From NCBI RefSeq assembly GCF_001976065.1, contig NZ_MNAH01000004.1:188519-252518 (forward strand): DNA of 64,000 bases, written 5' to 3'. The notes below the pieces were generated by a model that saw only the letters and a program-made list of their open reading frames with translations, did no database searches and was not told the DNA's origin. Positions 7,679 through 15,645 of the stretch are shown piece after piece. The translations under genes were made by a program, and so were the position numbers. Source of the stretch: Pseudomonas putida (GTDB lineage: Bacteria; Pseudomonadota; Gammaproteobacteria; Pseudomonadales; Pseudomonadaceae). Every line of letters begins with the position of its first letter. The stretch's first letter is position 1.

Positions 7679-8524
7679 ATGTCCCAAGATCGTCGCTACA
7701 GCTTCGAGTTCTTCCCTACCAAGACCGACGCTGGGCATGAAAAGCTGCTCGCCACTGCCCGTCAGCTGGCCACGTACAACCCCGATTTCTTCTCCTGCAC
7801 CTACGGTGCCGGTGGTTCGACCCGTGATCGCACCCTCAACACCGTGTTGCAGCTCGAGAGTGAAGTCAAAGTCCCGGCCGCACCGCACTTATCCTGCGTC
7901 GGCGACAGCAAGGCCGACCTGCGCGGCCTGCTGAGCCAGTACAAGGCCGCCGGCATCCAGCGCATCGTCGCGTTGCGCGGTGACCTGCCTTCGGGCATGG
8001 GCATGGCCAGCGGCGAAATGCGCCACGCCAACGACCTGGTTGAATTCATCCGTGAAGAGACCGGCGATCATTTCCACATCGAAGTCGCCGCCTACCCGGA
8101 AATGCATCCGCAGGCCCGCAACTTCGAAGACGATATCAACAACTTCGTACGCAAAGCCAACGCTGGCGCCGACAGTGCGATCACCCAGTACTTCTTCAAC
8201 GCCGACAGCTACTTCTATTTCGTCGAGCGCGTGCGGGCCAAGGGTGTGAACATTCCGATCGTGCCGGGGATCATGCCGATCACCAACTACAGCAAGCTGG
8301 CACGCTTCTCCGATGCCTGCGGTGCGGAGATCCCGCGCTGGATCCGCAAGCAACTGGAAGCCTACGGCGACGATACCCAGAGCATTCAGCGTTTCGGCGA
8401 GCAAGTCATCACCGAGATGTGCGAACGCCTGCTCCAGGGCGGTGCGCCAGGGCTGCACTTCTACACGCTGAACCAGGCTGAAGCGAGCCTGGCGGTGTGG
8501 AACAACCTGAAGTTGCCGCGTTAA
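7679..8524 (+). CDS. metF: Methylenetetrahydrofolate reductase
   Basis: The 281-residue FAD enzyme reduces 5,10-methylene-THF to 5-methyl-THF, the methyl donor for methionine synthesis. ATG 7679 is preferred over ATG 7673, because AAGGA (7667-7671) is seven bases before the former and only one before the latter. The TIM-barrel signatures are YSFEFFPTKTD (catalytic glutamate in the FEFFP motif), FSCTYGAGGSTRDRT, RIVALRGDLP and DSAITQYFFNAD. Length is normal. Upstream ahcY regenerates homocysteine, the acceptor of this methyl group after MetH/MetE. A perfect inverted repeat begins sixteen bases after the stop. Confidence 0.97.
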   Translation: MSQDRRYSFEFFPTKTDAGHEKLLATARQLATYNPDFFSCTYGAGGSTRDRTLNTVLQLESEVKVPAAPHLSCVGDSKADLRGLLSQYKAAGIQRIVALRGDLPSGMGMASGEMRHANDLVEFIREETGDHFHIEVAAYPEMHPQARNFEDDINNFVRKANAGADSAITQYFFNADSYFYFVERVRAKGVNIPIVPGIMPITNYSKLARFSDACGAEIPRWIRKQLEAYGDDTQSIQRFGEQVITEMCERLLQGGAPGLHFYTLNQAEASLAVWNNLKLPR

Positions 8525-8539
8525 GCATCAAGGCAAGAT

Positions 8540-8619
8540 CAAAAGATCGCCGCCTGCGACAGCTCCTACAGGGGAAATGTGTAATCCCTGTAGGAGCTGT
8601 CGCAGGCGGCGATCTTTTG
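8540..8619. repeat. Perfect 34-base inverted repeat, REP-like, different subfamily
   Basis: The arm 8540-8573, starting CAAAAGATCGCCGCCTGCG and including CAGCTCCTACAGGG, is matched without mismatch by 8586-8619; the loop is 12 bases. The sequence core (GATCGCCGCCTGCGACAGCTCC) differs from the GCGGGCTTGCTCGCG unit found elsewhere in the window, so this belongs to another palindrome family. It probably also acts as a 3' structure for metF transcripts. Confidence 0.9.
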
Positions 8620-8714
8620 CTTTCAGGCACTTTTATTGTGCGGCAATCCACGGAGTTAGAGCATCTGCTACCAGTTTCTGGCTCTTTCGCGTTTCTCGTC
8701 GTAATCTCAAGCCC

Positions 8715-9530
8715 ATGCCTTTGATCACGCAGTTCATCACCCTGCTTGTATTCACTTGCCTGAGCTTCGCCGCTCGGGGCGAGAAATTGCGCATTGTCAC
8801 CGAACCCTGGGCACCTTACGTGTACGAGGAAAACGGCAAAGCCCTGGGCCTGGACTACGAAACCACCGCCATCGTCTTCAAGCGCCTGGGCATCGAAGTG
8901 GAATGGCAGTTCCTGCCTTGGAAACGCTGCCTGTCGATGCTCGAAACCGGCCAGGCGGATGGCGCGCTGGACATTTTCCACAGCGAAGAACGTGATGCGA
9001 CCCTGCTCTACCCCAGCGAACCGCTCTCGGAAGTCCAGTTCGTGATGTTCTACGCCAACGCCCGGCCCCACCCGTTTCGTACCCTCGACGAACTGCGCGG
9101 CCTGACCATCGGCATCTCTCCCGGCTACCTGTACAGCCAGGACTTTCGGGACTCGACCCTGTTCACCCGGGAACCGGCACCCAGCCATGAAGCAAACTTC
9201 GGCAAACTGGTGCGCGGGCGAATCGACCTGCTGATCACCGACCGCAGGGTGGGCCAGCACCTGCTCGACGAACTGAATATCCGCAACAAGATCACCGAAA
9301 ACCCCACAGTCATCAGTCAGCAGAGCCAGTTTCTGGCGGTGCGCCGCAATGCCGGCATGGACCTGCTGGTGCAGCGCTTCGGCGCCGAACTCAAACGTTT
9401 CAAGCGCGAACCGGCCTACGCCGAACTCAGCGCGCGCTACGGCGCCGCCCCGGCTATTACCGTCAACCCCGCACGAACCACGGCCAACACAGAAAAAACC
9501 GTTGAGCAGCAGGAAAGCGGCGCGCAGTGA
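8715..9530 (+). CDS. Periplasmic solute-binding protein (SBP_bac_3), orphan
   Basis: The 271-residue product is an exported type II binding protein of the amino-acid/polar-compound family. The start is taken at ATG 8715, which opens a Sec signal (MPLITQFITLLVFTCLSFAARG); a clear Shine-Dalgarno is not visible, so the start is less certain. The mature part begins with LRIVTEPWAPYVYEENGKALGLDYE and includes WKRCLSMLETGQADGALDIF, the usual ligand-domain signatures. There are no permease or ATPase genes next to it, so it either serves a remote ABC system or has a sensing role. The C-terminal 20 residues (ARTTANTEKTVEQQESGAQ) are low-complexity and probably unstructured. Confidence 0.8.
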   Translation: MPLITQFITLLVFTCLSFAARGEKLRIVTEPWAPYVYEENGKALGLDYETTAIVFKRLGIEVEWQFLPWKRCLSMLETGQADGALDIFHSEERDATLLYPSEPLSEVQFVMFYANARPHPFRTLDELRGLTIGISPGYLYSQDFRDSTLFTREPAPSHEANFGKLVRGRIDLLITDRRVGQHLLDELNIRNKITENPTVISQQSQFLAVRRNAGMDLLVQRFGAELKRFKREPAYAELSARYGAAPAITVNPARTTANTEKTVEQQESGAQ

Positions 9531-9755
9531 TTGCTCTGTTATACTCCGGCCTTCCCGCCAGGCTCACGCCCGGACGCTCGGAACCGTTCAAGGCATCTCG
9601 ACCCCGCTACAGCGCAGCTTTCCAGCCCGCGCGAGCGCTCCAGACGAGCCTTCGTGACCGAAGCAGGACCGGACGGGATTGCGTTCCCCATAAACGCCAT
9701 TCGCGCCAGGCAAGACTCCCATTGGGCCAAGCCCTAACTTAGAACAGGATTACTC
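9531..9755 (+). other. 225-base leader region of rhlE
   Basis: No gene is supported here; the short frames are GC-driven. A possible -10 TATACT lies at 9540-9545 without a good -35. If transcription starts there, rhlE has a leader of about 200 bases, long enough for folding control. No named RNA element was recognised. Confidence 0.4.
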
Positions 9756-11630
9756 ATGTCCTTTGCTTCCCTCGGTCTCTCCGAGGCTTTAGTCCGCGCC
9801 ATCGAGGCAGCGGGCTATACCGAGCCTACTCCGGTGCAACAGCGGGCCATTCCCGCCGTGTTGCAAGGTCGCGACCTGATGGTCGCGGCACAGACAGGTA
9901 CTGGTAAAACCGGCGGTTTCGCCCTTCCGATCCTGGAGCGGTTGTTCCCCAACGGTCACCCGGACAAATCCCAGCGTCACGGCCCGCGCCAACCGCGCGT
10001 ACTGGTCCTGACCCCTACTCGCGAACTCGCCGCGCAAGTGCACGAAAGCTTCAAGGTCTACGCCCGTGACCTGAAGTTCGTCAGCGCCTGCATCTTCGGT
10101 GGCGTCGGCATGAACCCGCAGGTCCAGGCCATGTCCCGCGGTGTCGACGTGCTGGTGGCCTGCCCTGGCCGTCTGCTCGACCTCGCCGGCCAAGGCAGCG
10201 TCGACCTGTCCCACGTGGAAATCCTCGTGCTGGACGAAGCCGACCGCATGCTCGACATGGGCTTCGTCCATGACGTGAAGAAGGTCCTGGCCCGCCTGCC
10301 GGCCAAACGCCAGAACCTGTTGTTCTCGGCGACCTTCTCCAAGGACATCACCGACCTCGCCGGCAAATTGCTGCACAACCCGGAACGCATCGAAGTCACG
10401 CCGCCGAACACCACGGTCGAGCGCATCGAGCAACGCGTATTCCGCCTGCCGGCCAACCACAAGCGTTCGCTGCTGGCGCACCTGATCACCGCTGGCGCCT
10501 GGGAACAGGTCCTGGTGTTCACCCGCACCAAGCACGGCGCCAACCGCCTGGCCGAGTACCTGGACAAACACGGCCTGAGCGCCGTTGCTATCCACGGCAA
10601 CAAGAGCCAGAACGCGCGCACCAAAGCCCTGGCCGACTTCAAGGCCGGCACCGTGCGCATCCTGGTCGCCACCGACATCGCCGCCCGCGGCCTGGACATC
10701 GACCAGTTGCCACACGTGGTCAACTTCGAACTGCCGAACGTCGATGAAGACTACGTGCACCGCATCGGCCGTACGGGCCGTGCCGGTCGCTCGGGCGAGG
10801 CGATCTCGCTGGTGGCTCCGGACGAAGAGAAGCTGCTGAAAAGCATCGAACGCATGACCAAGCAGAAAATCGCCGACGGCGACCTGATGGGCTTCGATAT
10901 CAGCGCCGTGGAAGCCGAGAAACCCGAAGCACGCGAGCGTCCGGACATGCGCAACCCGCGCAATCCACGTGGCCCACGCGGCGATGGTCCGAACGGCGGT
11001 GGCGGTGGTGGCGGTCGTAAGGACAAAGGCAAGGACAAGGGCAAGGAAAAGCCGGCGGCTGAGCGCGGTGAGCGTCCAGCCCGCCAGCAAAAGCCGCGCG
11101 AAGGCACCCCGGCCCGCGAACAGCGACAGCCAAGCCAGCCGCCGCGCGCCGCGGCCGATCGTGCGCCGGACGAATTCCTCGACGACGATATCGATAACTT
11201 CGGTAACCGCGTCGACTACGTGCCACAGCAGAAACCTGCCCAGGGCCGCGGCCGTCGTCCGGGTGCCCCGGCACAAGGCACAGCTGCCGGTTCCGGCGCT
11301 CCCCGTGGCGGCAAGCCACAGGGCGGTCGCCAGAGCGGTCCGCGCAACAGCGATGGCGCCAGCACCGGCACCCCGCCAGCCAAGCGCAGCGGTCCACGCA
11401 GCGGCGCGCCACGTGATGGCCAGGCCCGTCGCGAAGACTCGCGCAACCGCCGCCCGGCCCGTGACGAGCAACCACGTTCGGAACCGGCCGTGCAGAACCC
11501 TCGCGGTCCAGCGCCGAAGATCATGCACAAGGAGTCGAAGGCCGATCGCTTCCCGACACCTGAGCAGCTGGATCAACTGCCAAGCCGTCCTCGTGGTGAA
11601 AAACCGGCGTTGCTGACCCGCAATCGCTGA
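9756..11630 (+). CDS. rhlE: DEAD-box ATP-dependent RNA helicase RhlE
   Basis: The product has 624 residues. RhlE unwinds RNA using ATP and acts in ribosome assembly and RNA decay. The Q motif is at FASLGLSEALVRAIEAAGYTEPTPVQ, motif I AQTGTGKT at 45-52, Ia PTRELA, motif II DEAD at 160-163, motif III SAT, IV VFTRTKHGANRL, V TDIAARGLDI and VI HRIGRTGRAG. The core ends near residue 390. The remaining 230 residues form a long basic, Gly/Arg/Pro/Lys-rich tail (for example GGGGGGGRKDKGKDKGKEK), typical of the longer Pseudomonas RhlE, and expected to bind RNA. The gene is followed by a clear terminator and lies in the same place as in P. aeruginosa. Confidence 0.95.
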   Translation: MSFASLGLSEALVRAIEAAGYTEPTPVQQRAIPAVLQGRDLMVAAQTGTGKTGGFALPILERLFPNGHPDKSQRHGPRQPRVLVLTPTRELAAQVHESFKVYARDLKFVSACIFGGVGMNPQVQAMSRGVDVLVACPGRLLDLAGQGSVDLSHVEILVLDEADRMLDMGFVHDVKKVLARLPAKRQNLLFSATFSKDITDLAGKLLHNPERIEVTPPNTTVERIEQRVFRLPANHKRSLLAHLITAGAWEQVLVFTRTKHGANRLAEYLDKHGLSAVAIHGNKSQNARTKALADFKAGTVRILVATDIAARGLDIDQLPHVVNFELPNVDEDYVHRIGRTGRAGRSGEAISLVAPDEEKLLKSIERMTKQKIADGDLMGFDISAVEAEKPEARERPDMRNPRNPRGPRGDGPNGGGGGGGRKDKGKDKGKEKPAAERGERPARQQKPREGTPAREQRQPSQPPRAAADRAPDEFLDDDIDNFGNRVDYVPQQKPAQGRGRRPGAPAQGTAAGSGAPRGGKPQGGRQSGPRNSDGASTGTPPAKRSGPRSGAPRDGQARREDSRNRRPARDEQPRSEPAVQNPRGPAPKIMHKESKADRFPTPEQLDQLPSRPRGEKPALLTRNR

Positions 11631-11647
11631 TTTGTCGCTGCCATGAA

Positions 11648-11684
11648 AAATGCCCCTGATCTCGCGATCCGGGGCATTTTTTAT
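11648..11684 (+). terminator. Rho-independent terminator of rhlE
   Basis: AAATGCCCC (11648-11656) pairs with GGGGCATTT (11671-11679), followed by a T-run. It lies 17 bases after the rhlE stop. Confidence 0.9.
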
Positions 11685-11698
11685 GCGCAAACACAAAA

Positions 11699-11790
11699 CC
11701 TGCAGGAGCCGGCTTGCCGGCGAAGGGGCCCTCGAATTCTGCGCAGACCTCAGGGACGCCTTCGCTGGCAAGCCAGCTCCTACAGGGGGG
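11699..11790. repeat. REP pair (diverged)
   Basis: The units CTGCAGGAGCCGGCTTGCCGG and CTGGCAAGCCAGCTCCTACAG are inverted around a spacer of about 40 bases. They are variants of the window's common unit and lie between two terminators. Confidence 0.85.
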
Positions 11791-11804
11791 TTGTGTAGGG
11801 CAAT

Positions 11805-11844
11805 AAAAAACGCCCGTACTCGGGAGAGCAGCGGGCGTTTTTTT
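11805..11844. terminator. Terminator, probably bidirectional, downstream of yceI
   Basis: AAAAAACGCCCG (11805-11816) is complementary to CGGGCG plus T-run (11832-11844). With A-run and T-run on both flanks it can serve the minus-strand yceI gene and also block rhlE read-through. Confidence 0.85.
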
Positions 11845-11858
11845 GTCAGGCGCGAAAA

Positions 11859-12446
11859 TTACTTCGCTTTGACACCTTCAAAGGTCACGTACATTTCAAC
11901 TGCATCGGACGATGGACCCAGGTCCTTCTGCTTGCCGAAATCGGAACGCTTGAGGCTGAAGGTACCCTCGAAGCCTGCACGGTAGCCGCCCCATGGATCC
12001 TTGCCTTCACCCAGGAAAGTGGCCTTGACCACGATTGGCTTGGTCACACCGAGGATAGTCAGGTCGCCAGCCACGTCAGCAGTGTCCTTGCCAGCGGCGT
12101 TCTTGCCGGTAGGCTTGACGCTGGTGGAAACGAACGTGGCTTTGCTGCCGTTCAGGAAGTCTTTGCTGGAGATGTGCTTGTCACGCTCGGCATTGTTGGT
12201 GAACACGCTGGCGGTGTTCACGTTGAATTCGATCTTGCTGTCTTCAGGCTTGGCAGCGTCAAAGCTGAACTTGCCGTCGATGTCCTTGAAGGTACCGGTG
12301 ATGAAGCTGTAGCCCAAGTGGCTGATCTTGAAGTCAACGAAGGCGTGCTGGCCTTCTTTGTCGACCACGTAGTCAGCGGCCATTACGCTACCGGCGGACA
12401 ACAGGGCGGAACCGATTGCCAGAGCGGCCAGAGTCTTTTTCAACAT
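11859..12446 (-). CDS. YceI family periplasmic protein
   Basis: The 195-residue product has a Sec signal (MLKKTLAALAIGSALLSAGSVMAADY) and a YceI lipocalin-like barrel that binds polyprenyl or similar lipids. Signatures are VDFKISHLGYSFITGTFKDIDGKFSFDAAKPEDSKIEFNVNTASVFTNNAERDKHI and the C-terminal RSDFG. In P. aeruginosa a YceI protein at the matching place between bioA and rhlE has been reported as the secreted protease PasP; that function is not visible in the sequence. It is 32 bases downstream of the cytochrome b561 gene, on the same strand, forming the frequent b561-yceI pair. Confidence 0.92.
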   Translation of the reverse strand: MLKKTLAALAIGSALLSAGSVMAADYVVDKEGQHAFVDFKISHLGYSFITGTFKDIDGKFSFDAAKPEDSKIEFNVNTASVFTNNAERDKHISSKDFLNGSKATFVSTSVKPTGKNAAGKDTADVAGDLTILGVTKPIVVKATFLGEGKDPWGGYRAGFEGTFSLKRSDFGKQKDLGPSSDAVEMYVTFEGVKAK

Positions 12447-12478
12447 ACTTTGTTTTCCTTTGGAGTCGAGGTTGAACT

Positions 12479-13030
12479 TCAGGCTTTGCGACCCAGCATG
12501 CGCTTGAGGGTCACATCACGGTCGATAAAGTGGTGCTTCAATGCTGCCAACGCATGGAGGCCGGAAAAAATTACCAGCACCCACGCCAGGTAGAGGTGAA
12601 TCACGCCAGCGGTATCTGCCTGGTCCGGTAGCCCGGACACCAGTGCAGGCACTTCAAACAAACCAAACACCGGGATACCGACACCTTCGGCGGTGGAAAT
12701 CAGGTAACCGGCAATCATCACAGCAAACAGACTGAGATACAGAAAGCCATGGCCAAACTTGGCGCCCAGGCGCGTCATGCGGCTGTAGCTGGTCAAGGTC
12801 GGTGGCGGCGGACTGATGAAGCGCCACAATACCCGCAGCACCATCACGCCCAGCAACACCAAGCCAATGCTCTTGTGCAGGTCCGGCGCGTCTTTGCGCC
12901 AGGTGCTGTAGTAGTCGAGCCCGACCATCCACAGCCCCAACGCGAACAGCCCGAAGACCGCCAGCGCCACACCCCAGTGCATGAAAATGCTGACCCAGCC
13001 GTAGCGGGAAGTAGAGTTTCGTAGCTGCAT
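12479..13030 (-). CDS. Cytochrome b561 (di-haem, membrane)
   Basis: The 183-residue protein is a four-helix cytochrome b561 of the YodB/CybB type. Haem-ligand histidines are placed in SIFMHWGVALAVFG (helix 1), DLHKSIGLVLLGVMVLRVLW (helix 2) and LYLAWVLVIFSGLHALAALKHHFIDRD (helix 4). It transfers electrons within the inner membrane, probably between quinol and a periplasmic acceptor such as superoxide. It heads the two-gene unit with yceI. Direct CTATCGA repeats lie upstream of its start and may be an operator. Confidence 0.92.
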   Translation of the reverse strand: MQLRNSTSRYGWVSIFMHWGVALAVFGLFALGLWMVGLDYYSTWRKDAPDLHKSIGLVLLGVMVLRVLWRFISPPPPTLTSYSRMTRLGAKFGHGFLYLSLFAVMIAGYLISTAEGVGIPVFGLFEVPALVSGLPDQADTAGVIHLYLAWVLVIFSGLHALAALKHHFIDRDVTLKRMLGRKA

Positions 13031-13062
13031 TGCCTAGATCCCTGTAAGTGCTGGCCCCAAGA

Positions 13063-13081
13063 CTATCGATTTACCTATCGA
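13063..13081. promoter_or_regulatory. Direct CTATCGA repeats upstream of cytochrome b561-yceI
   Basis: CTATCGA occurs at 13063-13069 and 13075-13081, a 12-base period, 33 to 51 bases before the b561 start codon. A further ATATCGAG follows nearby. The spacing suggests a regulator site, but none is identified. Confidence 0.35.
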
Positions 13082-13251
13082 ATTAAAGCGGAAAATTTCG
13101 CTTTGAAATATCGAGAAATACGATCAAGAGCCTGAATCACGCGGGTTAAGGAAAGATTAAAGTCGAAATTGTGAAAAGAAGTGAATACAAACCAGAGAAC
13201 ACCTGTATCAAAAGTTTTATTCGATTCCTCTCCTCGGTTTTTTTCAGGCGT
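13082..13251. other. AT-richer intergenic stretch
   Basis: This stretch between the b561 start region and the small-lipoprotein terminator is AT-richer than its surroundings. An 84-codon frame beginning at 13181 on the plus strand lacks codon bias and crosses the terminator, so it is not called. The segment probably carries the b561 promoter. Confidence 0.5.
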
Positions 13252-13284
13252 AAAAAAACGCAGCCTTGAGCCGCGCTTTTTTGC
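13252..13284 (-). terminator. Terminator of the small lipoprotein gene
   Basis: Read on the minus strand, GCGCGGC pairs imperfectly with GGCTGCG across TCAA and is followed by a run of seven T (13253-13259 on the plus strand are A). It lies about 45 bases after the lipoprotein stop. Confidence 0.75.
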
Positions 13285-13328
13285 GCTTGAACGTTATCGA
13301 GCCCTGGTCTCAGTGGTCTTTGCCTTGC

Positions 13329-13499
13329 CTAATTGTGGTACACGGGAGGTGGCTGTAGACAGTCAGGATCGTACGGATTCATATCGCATTTGTAGGCCAG
13401 TCCATGGCCGTATCTCCGATTGTATCCCTCAGTAAAAAGCTCGGCATTTGCACAACCGGCAAGGGCTATCAATACGATGATTACTGTCAGTTCTTTCAT
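13329..13499 (-). CDS. Small lipoprotein, 56 residues, unknown function
   Basis: A short frame from ATG 13499 to TAG 13329 encodes a 56-residue product. It begins MKELTVIIVLIALAGC, a complete lipoprotein signal with lipobox LAGC, leaving about 41 mature residues: a tyrosine-rich segment (EGYNRRYGHGLAYKC) and a proline-rich end (CDMNPYDPDCLQPPPVYHN) with two cysteines. GGGAG lies six bases upstream of the start and a terminator follows the stop, so the whole unit looks real. Alanine at position 17 (+2 of the mature protein) predicts outer-membrane sorting. No family was recognised. It lies between the b561 and amine-oxidase genes. Confidence 0.75.
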   Translation of the reverse strand: MKELTVIIVLIALAGCANAELFTEGYNRRYGHGLAYKCDMNPYDPDCLQPPPVYHN

Positions 13500-13644
13500 A
13501 GGCTCTCCCGTTTCTGAAGAGCATAGAGTCCAAGGTCAAGCGCTACTCATCATTCCCTTCCGATTCGCTTGTGGGAAGTCTCTGATATATCGCTGAGGCG
13601 TGTAGGACTGGCCGTCAACGCCGAGATGCCTCATGTTTGATGGC

Positions 13645-13679
13645 AAAAAAAAGCGCGACCCTCGGGCCGCGCTTTTTTT
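13645..13679 (-). terminator. Terminator downstream of amine oxidase
   Basis: On the minus strand GCGCGGCC pairs with GGTCGCGC around CGA, followed by eight T. It starts twelve bases after the amine oxidase stop. Its sequence and flank (CGCCTGAACGTTA) resemble the terminator at 13252-13284 and its flank. Confidence 0.85.
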
Positions 13680-13690
13680 ACGCCTGAACG

Positions 13691-15424
13691 TTACTGCGCC
13701 TTGGTAACCGTGGTCGCCGCTGGCTTCTTCGCTTGCTCAGTCTTTTTCGCCGGTGCCTTGGCCGGGGCTTTTTTAGTCTCGGTCTTCTTCACGGGCGCTT
13801 TGGCCGGGGCCTTCTTCGCAGGCTCCGCTTTCACCGGTGCCGCAGGCTTCGGTGGTTCGACCGGAGCAGGTGCAGGGGTCGGTGCCGGGGCGGGTGCAGG
13901 CGCCGGGGCTACGGGTTCTGGCGCTTTAACCGGCTCTGGCTTCTTCTCGTCGTCCGAGCCGCCGAACAGGTTGGTGAAGAAGTTACCCTTCTTCGCCGCT
14001 ACCGCGCCGGCTGCCGCTGCGGCGGCGACTGGAGCGGCCTTCGGTTCAAACGACTTGCCCGCCGCCAGGTCTTCCACCTGACTGGCCGCCCGCTGGCCGG
14101 TGCGCAACGCGCCTTCCAGGGTACCCGGGTACAGGGTGTCGGTGTGCTCGCCGGCAAAGGCTACGCGCTGGATCGGGCGTTCCCACAGGCGCCAGAACTT
14201 GCTGATCTGACCTGGGCCGAAGGCCAGGTAGGCGCCGCCCATCGAAGGGTCGGTGCTGTAGCGACGGATTTCATAACCGGTGAACGAACCGCGCGCCTGT
14301 GGATAAAACGCGTGGAGGCGGATCAGCACCTGATCGACCATCTGCTTGTCGCCGAACGCCTGCATCACCCGTGCGTTATCGCCGGAAAGGTTGATCACCA
14401 CGTTGGCGCCGCCCTTCAAGGCCGGCTCGATCCACAACATGCCCAGGCCAGTGTTGCTGAAAATCTCGCCGGACATGCGCGCTTTAGGCTCCCACACCGG
14501 CGTCTTGAACTTCAGCATGATCTGGTCGCGCCAGCCATAGTTGGTGCCCTTGATCGCCGCCAGGTGCTGGGCGTCCAGCGCCGGGGTCATCTGGATCTTG
14601 TTCAGCGCGCGCAGCGGCACGGCCAGTACCACGTAGTCAGCCTGATAGCCAACGCTGCCGACCTTGACGGTGACGCCGTCCTTGTCCTGGCTGATGGACG
14701 AGACCGGGGAGCTGGTCTTGATGGTTTTCAGCTGCTTGACGAAGGCTTGGGCCAGCACCGGGCTGCCGCCGACCAGGCGCGAAGCACGCAGGTCACGGTC
14801 GGAAACGCCACGGTAAACGCGGCTCTGCTGGGCGAAGTACAGCAGTGAGATACGCGAAGGTTCGTCGTAACGGGTACGGATCTGCTGGTTCACCAACTGA
14901 CGGGCCGTGGCCGGCAGACTCAGGCGATCCAGCCAGTTGGACACGTTGATCTGGTCCAGGGCGTGCAGCGTGTTGTTGGCCGACGGGTTTTGCGGGTCTT
15001 CAATCGAGCGCGCCAGGTCGTCCACGGTCTTTTCGTAACGCTTGAGCGCTTCGGCCGTGGTTGGATCCTTGGTGGCCAGGTCGGCGGCGGTGTAATACAC
15101 GCCGTCGATCAGGTAGCTCGGTGTGCGCACGAATTCAGGGGCTGGCGTAGTGCTCAGCTTGAATTCCGATACGTACTTGTTCAGTACCGGCTGGGTCTTG
15201 TCGTTGCCGATCCACTCGCTGGTGGCCATGCCGGAACGACCGCCCAGGCTCGGCTTGGCTTCCAGCAGCGTGACCTGCCAGCCTTTTTTCTGCAGCTCAT
15301 AGGCAGCCGTGAGGCCCGAAACCCCGCCGCCGATCACGATCGCGGTTTTATCCTTTGCCAGCGCAGACACGCTGAACAGCCCCAACATCACCAGCGCACA
15401 GGCGCGCAGCCAACCGACAGACAT
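13691..15424 (-). CDS. Exported flavin-containing amine oxidase with Lys/Ala/Pro-rich tail
   Basis: The 577-residue product has a Sec-like signal (MSVGWLRACALVMLGLFSVSALA), then the FAD Rossmann motif IVIGGGVSGLTAAYELQKKGWQVTLLEA and GGRSG of flavin amine oxidases. The C-terminal FAD motif is AFAGEHTDTLYPGTLEGALRTGQRAA. The catalytic part ends near residue 455. The last 120 residues are low-complexity: an alanine stretch, GNFFTNLFGG, a proline-alanine repeat, and a lysine-rich KKAPAKAP region resembling histone-H1-like tails. No twin-arginine motif is present, which is unusual for a cofactor-loaded exported flavoprotein. Substrate is unknown. It is divergent from bioA, as in P. aeruginosa (PA0421-PA0420, from memory). 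Confidence 0.85.
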   Translation of the reverse strand: MSVGWLRACALVMLGLFSVSALAKDKTAIVIGGGVSGLTAAYELQKKGWQVTLLEAKPSLGGRSGMATSEWIGNDKTQPVLNKYVSEFKLSTTPAPEFVRTPSYLIDGVYYTAADLATKDPTTAEALKRYEKTVDDLARSIEDPQNPSANNTLHALDQINVSNWLDRLSLPATARQLVNQQIRTRYDEPSRISLLYFAQQSRVYRGVSDRDLRASRLVGGSPVLAQAFVKQLKTIKTSSPVSSISQDKDGVTVKVGSVGYQADYVVLAVPLRALNKIQMTPALDAQHLAAIKGTNYGWRDQIMLKFKTPVWEPKARMSGEIFSNTGLGMLWIEPALKGGANVVINLSGDNARVMQAFGDKQMVDQVLIRLHAFYPQARGSFTGYEIRRYSTDPSMGGAYLAFGPGQISKFWRLWERPIQRVAFAGEHTDTLYPGTLEGALRTGQRAASQVEDLAAGKSFEPKAAPVAAAAAAGAVAAKKGNFFTNLFGGSDDEKKPEPVKAPEPVAPAPAPAPAPTPAPAPVEPPKPAAPVKAEPAKKAPAKAPVKKTETKKAPAKAPAKKTEQAKKPAATTVTKAQ

Positions 15425-15645
15425 TCAGCGAACTCCGGAAATTCAGGAAAAAATAGCGGTTTTGCGAGCCAGGCGGCCCAAGAACCGCGAAGGATACGTC
15501 AGCCGTCAGACGCCCGCCAGCAACGTCTACCGCCCTATACAAAGTAGCTCAATCGACACAATGGGTTGTTCCCGAGGCACGCATTGCATAGGCTTGCGCG
15601 ATTGTAAGTCCGCGCATGTCACGGAACGCCTCGAGGAGACTGAAC

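Noticed and set aside
7540..7740. Small frames starting MWERACSRR and similar
   Set aside because: These are translations of the REP unit and recur wherever the palindrome occurs (also near 22795, 30239, 42519, 48047), so they reflect the repeat, not genes.
9789..11771. 660-codon open frame on the minus strand
   Set aside because: Antisense to rhlE and its repetitive tail; no recognisable domain, and it crosses two terminators and a REP pair.
13181..13435. 84-codon plus-strand frame
   Set aside because: It runs through a terminator and antisense to the small lipoprotein gene, with atypical composition.
15425..15645. Possible gene or regulatory RNA in the bioA-amine oxidase gap
   Set aside because: Short frames only, no biotin-repressor-like palindrome recognised, and nothing beyond expected divergent promoters.
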